Below are positions 32,447 to 39,182 of a stretch of 64,000 bases of DNA, piece after piece. The stretch spans positions 3,720,001 through 3,784,000 of the forward strand of contig NZ_CP134227.1 in assembly GCF_031656915.1 (NCBI RefSeq), given 5' to 3'. Origin of the DNA: Nocardioides marmorisolisilvae. Lineage in GTDB: Bacteria; Actinomycetota; Actinomycetes; Propionibacteriales; Nocardioidaceae. Each line of letters opens with the position of its first letter. The stretch's first letter is position 1. Position numbers and translations under genes: made by a program. The notes beneath the pieces are model-generated. The model was not told the DNA's origin and searched no databases. It saw only the letters and a list, made by a program, of their open reading frames with translations.

Positions 32447-33912
32447 CGACGCCCTCCGAGGATCGCGACCGCGCGCCGGACGGCCGCGGCGTTGGAGAGG
32501 TGCACCTCGGCGCCGGCGGCGGCGAGTGCGGCGGCCTGCCGGGACAGCACCTGTGGATCGCTCTCGGTCCCGACACAGGCGACCACCACGGGCGGCCCGC
32601 ACGCGGCGATGGCGGGCGCCAGCGCGGCGGCGGGGTCGGCCTCGGCGCCGTGGCCGAGCACGACGTCGAGAAGGACCACGCCGGTGCGCGGATCGGCGGC
32701 CGCGCGGGCGAGGTGGTCGAGGCGGACGGTCGGGTCGATCATCGGGTGCGCCCGTCCGCGGGTGAGGCTGTCGTCGCCGAAGTCCACCATCAGGTGGCCG
32801 TCAGCGGTCAGGGACGCGTCCAGTGCGAGCTCCGGCTCCAGCGGGATGTTGCTGCGGATCGGGCCGAGTGCCTCGGTGGCGATCAGCATTGCCTCGTCGC
32901 AGAGGGTTCCGCCGACGAACAGCCCGCGCAGCAGCGAGCCCGCGGTCTCGGTCGCGGGGTGACCACAGCTCGGCCAGGACGGGACCGGTACGCCGAGCCG
33001 GCCCAGCAGGCCCTCCACGGCGCTGGTCAGGTCGGGCTGGCCGGGGCCCAGCAGTGCGAGGTCGATGGGCGTGGCCAAGGAGGCGGCGTACTCCTCCAGC
33101 GCAGTGGCGACCTCCGGTGCCGGCGGCTTGGAAACCACCAGCACGCGCTCGATCGCGGGGTCGGAGTCGAGTCGCAGCAACGCCGTACGGGTGGAGATCG
33201 CGCCGACCTCTGTCGACAGGTCCCGCCCGCCCACGCCGAGGGCGGCACCGACCCCCACGCCGGCAGCCTCCAGCAGGCACATCACCTGCTGGCAGCCGGT
33301 CCCGGACGCGGCGACGATGCCCACGGGGCCGGGCCGGACGGTGTTCGCGAAGCCCAGCCCGACGCCGCCGATCGCAGCGGTGCCGCAGTCCGGGCCCATC
33401 ACCAGGAGCCCGCGGTCAACGGCCACCTGCTTGAGTGCCACCTCCTGCTCGAGGGACACGTTGTCGCTGAACACCATCACGTCGCAGCCGGCGTCGAGCG
33501 CGTCGATTGCCTCCACGAAGGCATGCGCGCCGGGGACGGAGACCAGGGCCAGCACGGCCTGCGTTCCCGATGCCGGGAGGGAGGTCCGGGTGGTGCGGGG
33601 TGGCGCCACGGCCGTGCTGCGGTCTGCTCGGCCGGCCCGGGCGGCGGCCAGTGCCGCGTCGACGGCGCCCCGCGCGGCCTCGAGCCCGTCAGGGTCGGCC
33701 AGCCGTAGCGCCACGACCAGGTCGTTGGGGGAGCAGTCCGGCACGGCGAACCCCATCGAGCCGAGGACCTCGACGTTGAGCGGGGTCGCCATCGCGACCT
33801 GGGCGGCGACGACGCCCGGTGTGGCCGCGACGTCGCGGCTGACCTGCAGCAGGGTGACGGAGTCGGCGTAGGCGCCGGGCCGGATCTCGACGTGGTCCGT
33901 GGGGCTGGTCAT
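32443..33912 (-). CDS. fdrA: FdrA/AllF-like carbamoyltransferase subunit (succinyl-CoA synthetase fold)
   Basis: 489 residues. The N-terminal part has YADSVTLLQVSRDVAATPGV and the family motif MATPLNVEVLGSMGF. The CoA-ligase-like Rossmann region has VMVFSDNVSLEQEVALKQVA, LLVMGPDCGTAAIGGVGLGF and GIVAASGTGCQQVMCLLEAA. A C-terminal flavodoxin-like part includes LFVGGTLCDEAMLIA. FdrA proteins share the succinyl-CoA synthetase alpha/beta fold and form the carbamoyl-phosphate-making enzyme with DUF1116 and DUF2877 partners. It is slightly shorter than the E. coli protein. ATG 33912 overlaps the upstream stop (ATGA). Confidence 0.88.
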   Translation of the reverse strand: MTSPTDHVEIRPGAYADSVTLLQVSRDVAATPGVVAAQVAMATPLNVEVLGSMGFAVPDCSPNDLVVALRLADPDGLEAARGAVDAALAAARAGRADRSTAVAPPRTTRTSLPASGTQAVLALVSVPGAHAFVEAIDALDAGCDVMVFSDNVSLEQEVALKQVAVDRGLLVMGPDCGTAAIGGVGLGFANTVRPGPVGIVAASGTGCQQVMCLLEAAGVGVGAALGVGGRDLSTEVGAISTRTALLRLDSDPAIERVLVVSKPPAPEVATALEEYAASLATPIDLALLGPGQPDLTSAVEGLLGRLGVPVPSWPSCGHPATETAGSLLRGLFVGGTLCDEAMLIATEALGPIRSNIPLEPELALDASLTADGHLMVDFGDDSLTRGRAHPMIDPTVRLDHLARAAADPRTGVVLLDVVLGHGAEADPAAALAPAIAACGPPVVVACVGTESDPQVLSRQAAALAAAGAEVHLSNAAAVRRAVAILGGRR

Positions 33913-34802
33913 CCCGCGACTTCCGCACCCGTGGCGACACCCGCGACAGCGAGCCGGCAGCCGAGCAGCAGGCCGGTCCCGGAGGTGTGCCCGACGGCGC
34001 GGAGCCCGTCGATCGCGCGGGCGAGGGCGGCCCGGTCGCCCGCCGCGAGCGCCGCGAGGACGATCCGCAGTGGGGGTGGTGCCTCGCCGTCGCAAGCGCA
34101 GCGAAGCAGCTCCGCCGACAGTGTGGTGGTACGACGAGCCAGCTGGCCGATCCGACCGGCGACGGACTCGAGGCCAGGATGCCCGACGCACCGGGCCGTC
34201 ACCAGCCAGCCGGACAGCACGTCGTCACCCAGTGGGGTGAGCCCGCTTCCCCGACCCAGCAGCGAGCCCACCGAGTCCGGGTCGCCGGCGGTCAGCCCGA
34301 CCAGCGCCTCGGCCGGCAGCTCTGTGGTCCGCACGGGCCCGTCGGCGAGCAGGTCCGCGTGTGCCCGTTCCGCGTCCTCGATCGACCAGGGGATGTCGAG
34401 CTCCACGAGCCGGGCAACGACCACGACCAGTCCCGCGACCTGCAGCCGACCGTGCCCGGTGGCGGCCGGGTCGCCCACGCTGACGCGCGCGGCGGTCGCG
34501 CCCGCGATGGTCCGGATGCCGCACGGCACGTGCACGGCGTTGCTCGAGAGCAGTCCGATGCACCGGTCCCGGATCTGGACGTAGACAGCGTCGTCGCCGA
34601 CGTGGATCACCCGCCCGTGCCGGGACGGGCCGGTGAGCTGGTCGCGTACGCGTCGGGTTGCCGCACCCGGCTGCGGCAGGTCAGTCTGGTAGCGGCTGTG
34701 CTCGTCCGTCGGTCGCGCCGCGGGAAGGTGCTGTGCCGGACCGCGCCGGACCGGGGCGGCAGGGGCCGGCTGCAGGGCCGTCGATGACCGTGACAGCGGC
34801 AC
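33909..34802 (-). CDS. DUF2877 protein, AllH (YlbF)-like carbamoyltransferase subunit
   Basis: 297 residues. The DUF2877 hallmarks are LLGRGSGLTPLGDDVLSGWL, the nucleotide- or phosphate-binding-like loop, and VGHTSGTGLLLGCRLA near the C-terminus. It is the third component of the AllFGH-type carbamoyltransferase. The start is GTG 34802, five bases after a strong AGGAGGAGGG (34808-34817). The first ~60 residues are Pro/Ala/Arg-rich and not family-like. It leads the minus-strand operon and is divergent from the PucR regulator, with only 60 bp between them. Confidence 0.83.
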   Translation of the reverse strand: MPLSRSSTALQPAPAAPVRRGPAQHLPAARPTDEHSRYQTDLPQPGAATRRVRDQLTGPSRHGRVIHVGDDAVYVQIRDRCIGLLSSNAVHVPCGIRTIAGATAARVSVGDPAATGHGRLQVAGLVVVVARLVELDIPWSIEDAERAHADLLADGPVRTTELPAEALVGLTAGDPDSVGSLLGRGSGLTPLGDDVLSGWLVTARCVGHPGLESVAGRIGQLARRTTTLSAELLRCACDGEAPPPLRIVLAALAAGDRAALARAIDGLRAVGHTSGTGLLLGCRLAVAGVATGAEVAG

Positions 34803-34840
34803 GAGTGCCCTCCTCCTACGCCTTCAGGAGACACACGCTA

Positions 34841-34867
34841 ACCATTGGGCTACGGTCAGCCGATGGT
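34841..34867 (+). promoter_or_regulatory. Interrupted palindrome over the pucR-like start
   Basis: ACCATTGG (34841-34848) and CCGATGGT (34860-34867) form an inverted repeat ACCATNGG-N11-CCNATGGT that includes the ATG at 34863. A TACGGT -10-like hexamer (34851-34856) lies inside it, six bases before the ATG, so the transcript may be leaderless. Its position between divergent genes fits autoregulation of the regulator and control of the carbamoyltransferase operon. Confidence 0.5.
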
Positions 34868-36134
34868 GAGGATTGCCAACATCGGCGGGAAGCAGGCACA
34901 AGAGTTGATAACCGACGACGCCTACGCTTTGCACGACGGGCTGGCCGAGATGGTGCTCGCCGGCGAGGACGTGGGTCGGATCCTGGCCGAGCTCGCCGAC
35001 ACCCTCGGGGTCGGGGTGGTGCTCACCTCCACCGACGGCCGGGAGCGGGCCGCGGCGCTCGACGACGCCCTGCGCGACCGGCTGGCGAGTGCCCACCTGG
35101 TGGACGAGACCGGACGGCTCCGGGTCGAGCGGCTCGGCGAGCCGCGGGCCCTGGGCAAGGGCGAGGCTCGGCTGCTTCCCGTGCGGGCGCCGGGAAACGA
35201 TCTGGCCCGGATGCTCGCGGTGAGCCCGCGCAGCCCGCTGACGACCGCGGACGTGCGCGCCCTGGAGAGGTCGGCGACGGTGGTCGCGCTGTGGATCACC
35301 CGTGAGCGGGCGGTCTCGGCGGTGGAGCACAAGTACCGCGGCGACTTCCTGCGTGACGTCCTCCTGGGTCGTGCCGGCGGCGGCGAGTTCGTCCTCGAGC
35401 ATGCCGCCGACTTCGGCTGGGTGCTCGCCCGACCGATGGTGGTGCTGTCCGCCCAGATCGACCCGCAGCCGCCCGACGAGGAGCCGGCCGGCGAGCAGCA
35501 GCGTCGGCAGTGGCAGGAGCGGTTCGCCGCGGCCTGGCGGCAGGTGGTCGCGACGGTGGATCCGACCAGTCCCACCGCGGACTTCAGCTCGGAGGTGGTG
35601 GCGGTGCTCCCGGCCGGCGGCGCCGACGCGGACAGCGTGGTGCGCCGGGTGGTGCACGACGTAGCCGGCGACAAGGGCGGCGGCCGACGGTCGTTCTCGG
35701 TCGGGGTGAGCCGGGTGGTCGACGGCGTGGGCGGCTATCCCGAGGCCTACGCCCAGGCACGCCGCGCGGTCGACGTCGGACGCCGGGTACACGGGCACGG
35801 CTCGACCACGTGGTTCGACCAGCTGGGTCTGCACCGGCTGCTGGCGATGGTGCCCGACACCAGCGAGCTGGAGGCGTTCGTGACCGACGTGCTCGGCGAC
35901 CTTGCCGGCGACACCGAGGAGGCCGCGACGCTGCGACACACGCTGCAGGTGCTGCTGGACACGAACTTCAACGTCGCCGAGGCCTCCCGGACCCAGTTCT
36001 TCCACTACAACACGATGCGTTACCGGGTCGGCAAGCTCGAGCGGCTCCTCGGCCCGCTCGGGACCGACCCCAACCTGCGCCTCGACGTCGCGGTCGCCCT
36101 CAAGGCACTTGAGGTGACCGGGCCGCGCGGCTGA
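34863..36134 (+). CDS. PucR-family transcriptional regulator
   Basis: 423 residues. A GAF-like N-terminal sensor region (ALHDGLAEMVLAGEDVGRIL, LADTLGVGVVLTSTDGRERA) is followed by a GGDEF-like middle (GGYPEAYAQARRAVDVGRRV) and the C-terminal PucR helix-turn-helix (TLQVLLDTNFNVAEASRTQF, FHYNTMRYRVGKLERLLG). PucR-type proteins activate purine, allantoin and other N-heterocycle catabolic genes. Location between the AllHFG-like operon and the permease makes it the likely pathway regulator. ATG 34863 is chosen; no ribosome site precedes it. TTG 34845 is an alternative. Confidence 0.88.
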   Translation: MVRIANIGGKQAQELITDDAYALHDGLAEMVLAGEDVGRILAELADTLGVGVVLTSTDGRERAAALDDALRDRLASAHLVDETGRLRVERLGEPRALGKGEARLLPVRAPGNDLARMLAVSPRSPLTTADVRALERSATVVALWITRERAVSAVEHKYRGDFLRDVLLGRAGGGEFVLEHAADFGWVLARPMVVLSAQIDPQPPDEEPAGEQQRRQWQERFAAAWRQVVATVDPTSPTADFSSEVVAVLPAGGADADSVVRRVVHDVAGDKGGGRRSFSVGVSRVVDGVGGYPEAYAQARRAVDVGRRVHGHGSTTWFDQLGLHRLLAMVPDTSELEAFVTDVLGDLAGDTEEAATLRHTLQVLLDTNFNVAEASRTQFFHYNTMRYRVGKLERLLGPLGTDPNLRLDVAVALKALEVTGPRG

Positions 36135-36143
36135 CGGCGCGCA

Positions 36144-36156
36144 GACAACCCTTGCC
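36144..36156 (+). promoter_or_regulatory. Candidate operator upstream of the permease (degenerate copy)
   Basis: GACAACCCTTGCC matches the palindrome GGCAA-N3-TTGCC at 9 of 10 defined bases. The same motif is better conserved before hyuA, the carbamate kinase and the CoA-transferase. It lies 118 bp before the permease ATG and about 75-80 bp before a plausible start site set by TATCTT at 36217-36222. Confidence 0.4.
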
Positions 36157-36273
36157 AGCCCTCCTCGGCATCCTTAGGCACCTCTCGCCGTCGTACCGCT
36201 GTGAGCGGCGTCACTATCTTGAGGCCACCTCGGGCACATGGACGCGTGTGACCAGACGCAGGGAGGACCCGCA

Positions 36274-37713
36274 ATGTCAGGGATGTTCAAGTGGGATGTT
36301 GTCTACGGAGGCAAGACGCCACCGCCGGGCAAGGCGGTCGGTCCGCATGAGCGGTTGAGCTGGGGCCGCACGATCGGCCTCGGCGCCCAGCACGTGGTCG
36401 CGATGTTCGGCGCGACCTTCGTCTTCCCGATCGTGATGGGCCTGGATCCCAACCTGGCCATCCTCTTCTCGGGCATCTGCACGATCCTGTTCCTTCTGGT
36501 CGTCAAGGGCCACGTGCCCAGCTACCTGGGCACCAGCGGCTCCTTCGTCGCCGGCGTCACGGCCATCCGGCTCCAAGGCGGTGACTCCGCCGATGTCACC
36601 GGCGCGATCCTCGTGTCGGGCCTGGTGCTCGCGCTGGTCGGTGTCCTGGTGCACTTCGCGGGCGCCAACGTGCTGAAGAAGGTCCTGCCGCCGGCCGTGA
36701 CCGGTGCGGTGGTGATGCTCATCGGCTTCAACCTGGCGCCCGTCGTCGCCAACGTGTACTGGCCCCAGGACCAGTGGATCGCGCTGATGGTGGCCGCGTT
36801 CGTCGTCTTCGCGACGGTCCGCTTCCCCGGCTTCTGGGCACGGATCTCGGTCTTCCTGGGCCTGGTGTTCGGCTACCTGATCTCCTGGTTCTCCGATGAG
36901 GTGTTCGGCAAGATCACCTCGTTCAGCGCCGCGGCGAACAAGGTCACCACCCACGACCGGATCGACCTCTCCGGGCTGTCCCAGGCCAAGTGGATCGGCC
37001 TGCCGTCAATGCATCTCAGGGACGGAGTCCCGGCGGTGCACGGACCCAGCATCTCGCTGACCTTCGTCCTGCTGATCCTGCCGGCGGTGATCGCGCTGAT
37101 CGCCGAGAACACCGGCCACGTCCGCGCGGTCGCCGAGATGACCGGCGAGGACCTCGACCCCTACATGGGCCGCGCGCTGGCGGCAGACGGCATCGCCACC
37201 GCCCTGGCCAGCACCTTCGGCGCATCGCCCACCACGACGTACGCCGAGAACATCGGAGTGATGTCGGCGACCCGGATCTACTCCACGGCGGCCTATTACG
37301 TGGCCGCCTTCGTGGCGATCATCCTGGGGCTGTGCCCGAAGTTCGGCGTGGTCGTGAACGCGATCCCGGGCGGCGTGCTCGGCGGCATCACGGTCGTGCT
37401 CTACGGCATGATCGGCCTGATCGGCGCCAAGATCTGGGTCGACAACGGGGTCAGCTTCGCCGACCCGTTGAACATGGCGCCGCTTGCCGCCGGACTGATC
37501 GCGGGCATCGGCAACGTCTCGCTGAAGATCACCCACAGCTTCGAGCTCGGAGGCATCGCCCTGGGCACGATCGTGGTGATCGCGTTCTACCACCTCGTCA
37601 ACGTCAGACGCACCGGCGGCCCGTCGCCCGCACTGGCATCGTTCGGCGACATCCCTCCCACCCACGAGGGTCGGCGGTCCGGCGACGACGATCCGGCTCC
37701 GGCCTCGGTGTAG
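36274..37713 (+). CDS. NCS2 nucleobase permease, UraA-like
   Basis: 479 residues with about 14 TM segments. Substrate-site regions match the uracil permease UraA closely: LIAENTGHVRAV with Glu278 and TTYAENIGVMSATRIYST with Glu325. Xanthine/urate members instead have a SQNVGL-type loop. It should import uracil or a related pyrimidine with protons. GGGAGGA (36261-36267) precedes ATG 36274. The polar C-terminal tail is unremarkable. The UraA-type signature is the best single clue that the locus handles pyrimidines. Confidence 0.9.
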   Translation: MSGMFKWDVVYGGKTPPPGKAVGPHERLSWGRTIGLGAQHVVAMFGATFVFPIVMGLDPNLAILFSGICTILFLLVVKGHVPSYLGTSGSFVAGVTAIRLQGGDSADVTGAILVSGLVLALVGVLVHFAGANVLKKVLPPAVTGAVVMLIGFNLAPVVANVYWPQDQWIALMVAAFVVFATVRFPGFWARISVFLGLVFGYLISWFSDEVFGKITSFSAAANKVTTHDRIDLSGLSQAKWIGLPSMHLRDGVPAVHGPSISLTFVLLILPAVIALIAENTGHVRAVAEMTGEDLDPYMGRALAADGIATALASTFGASPTTTYAENIGVMSATRIYSTAAYYVAAFVAIILGLCPKFGVVVNAIPGGVLGGITVVLYGMIGLIGAKIWVDNGVSFADPLNMAPLAAGLIAGIGNVSLKITHSFELGGIALGTIVVIAFYHLVNVRRTGGPSPALASFGDIPPTHEGRRSGDDDPAPASV

Positions 37714-37800
37714 GAGTGCGCCCGGATCCAGGCTGCCCAGCGGTTCGTGCGGGGCGGCCGGGATGACCAGGCACCTGGACAGGCCACGTAGAAAGGCATC

Positions 37801-38676
37801 GTGAAACCAGCACCCTTCCGCTACTGCAGGCCTGCCGACCTGGGCGCGGCGCTGCAGGCGTTGGCGGACGACCCGGAGGCCAAGGTGCTGGCGGGCGGCC
37901 AGAGCCTGGTGCCGCTGCTCTCCATGCGGCTCGCCGCACCGTCGATGCTGGTGGACATCAATGGGCTGCCCGACCTCGACCAGGTGCGGGTGGGCACGGA
38001 CGGCGTGCGGGTCGGGGCCCTGTCTCGGCACAGCCAGGTGCTGGCCTGCGTGCAGGCGGCCCAGGTGCAGCCGCTGCTGTGCCTGGCCGTGGCCAAGGTC
38101 GCGCATCCGACGATCCGCAACCGCGGCACCACGGTGGGCTCGCTGGTCCACGCCGACCCCGCGGCCGAGCTCCCCGCCGTGCTCCTGGTCCTCGGCGGCA
38201 CGCTGACGGTCGCCTCCACGTCGGGGCGGCGGACGATCGCGGCAGGCGACCTGTTCGCCGGACCGATGGAGTCGACCCTGGCGCACGACGAGATCGCGGT
38301 CGAGGCGTTCTTCCCCGCACTGCCCGCCGGAGGCGGGGTCGCCTTCGATGAGGTCGCCCGACGCAACGGTGACTACGCGTTGTGCGGGATTGCGGTCACG
38401 ATGCGGCTCGACGGTGACCGGGTGGTCGACGCCCGGGCCGGGTACCTCTCGGTCGCGGAGGTGCCCACCGCCGTGGACCTGACCGTCGCGCTCGGCGGCA
38501 CGGTCGACTCGGACGCGCTCGGGCGAGCGGGGGAGGCCGCTCTGGCTGTGCTCGACCCACAAGACGACATCCATGCGACGGCCGCCTACCGGGCCCAGCT
38601 CGTCCGGGTGCTGACCAGCCGGGCGGTGCGCGCGGCGTACGACGACGCCAGGGCACGAGGGAGGGTGGACCCGTGA
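37801..38676 (+). CDS. FAD-binding medium subunit of a xanthine-dehydrogenase-family hydroxylase (CoxM-like)
   Basis: 291 residues. FAD-binding motifs of CoxM/XdhB: AKVLAGGQSLVPLLSMRLAA (AGGQS) and HPTIRNRGTTVGSLVHADPA (TxGG-like). It carries electrons from the Fe-S subunit to the terminal acceptor. GTG 37801 follows a GAAAGG site; the gene is 87 bp after the permease. It overlaps the small-subunit start by four bases, so the M-S-L order is a coupled operon. Confidence 0.9.
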   Translation: MKPAPFRYCRPADLGAALQALADDPEAKVLAGGQSLVPLLSMRLAAPSMLVDINGLPDLDQVRVGTDGVRVGALSRHSQVLACVQAAQVQPLLCLAVAKVAHPTIRNRGTTVGSLVHADPAAELPAVLLVLGGTLTVASTSGRRTIAAGDLFAGPMESTLAHDEIAVEAFFPALPAGGGVAFDEVARRNGDYALCGIAVTMRLDGDRVVDARAGYLSVAEVPTAVDLTVALGGTVDSDALGRAGEAALAVLDPQDDIHATAAYRAQLVRVLTSRAVRAAYDDARARGRVDP

Positions 38677-39182
38677 GCGAGGAACTGCACGCAGTCCGGC
38701 TGCGGGTCAACGGCACGTCGTACGACGTCCGGGTGCCCGCGCGGCGGCTGCTCTCGGACGCGCTGCGTCACGACCTCGGTCTGACCGGCACCCACGTCGG
38801 CTGCGAGCACGGGGTCTGTGGGGCCTGCACCGTGCTGCTGGACGGGACGCCGGTGCGCAGCTGCCTGATGTTCGCGGTCTCGGCGATCGATGCCGAGATC
38901 ACCACCGTTGAGGGACTGACCAACGACGACGGCAGTCTCGGCCCGGTGCAGCAGGCCTTCAAGGAGTGCCACGGGCTGCAGTGCGGGTTCTGCACGCCCG
39001 GCTTCCTGACCACGGTCACGGCCGGCCTCGCGGCCAACCCCGACCCGAGCCGGGAGGAGGCCCGCGAGATCGTGGCGGGCAATCTCTGCCGCTGCACCGG
39101 CTACCAGAACATCGTGGCCGCCGTGCAGCGCGCGGCCGCCCTTCGACAGGCTCAGGGACCGGCCGAGGGGGTCGCGCCGTGA
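38673..39182 (+). CDS. 2Fe-2S small subunit of the hydroxylase (CoxS-like)
   Basis: 169 residues with all eight cluster cysteines: plant-type C44, C49, C52, C64 and helical-domain C104, C107, C139, C141 (CGFCTPGF, CRCTGYQN). It transfers electrons between the molybdenum centre and the FAD subunit. The end of the protein (ALRQAQGPAEGVAP) comes from a dispersed repeat element inserted at the 3' end of the gene, seen again in the large subunit. The GTG start overlaps the upstream stop, and the stop overlaps the large-subunit start. Confidence 0.93.
   Translation: MSEELHAVRLRVNGTSYDVRVPARRLLSDALRHDLGLTGTHVGCEHGVCGACTVLLDGTPVRSCLMFAVSAIDAEITTVEGLTNDDGSLGPVQQAFKECHGLQCGFCTPGFLTTVTAGLAANPDPSREEAREIVAGNLCRCTGYQNIVAAVQRAAALRQAQGPAEGVAP
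39139..39162 (+). repeat. 24-bp dispersed element, copy 1 (3' end of small-subunit gene)
   Basis: The core TTCGACAGGCTCAGGGACC within CCCT...CCGG differs from copy 2 at 41577-41600 by one base. Both copies are in the same reading frame and encode LRQAQGP. I recognise the core TTCGACAAGCTCAGG as a repeat scattered through many high-GC environmental genomes (established only from memory). Confidence 0.7.

Noticed and set aside
37767-37778. Palindrome CCAGG-CA-CCTGG before the hydroxylase operon as a pathway operator
   Set aside because: It does not match the GGCAA-N3-TTGCC sites, is short, and occurs only once; it may be chance.
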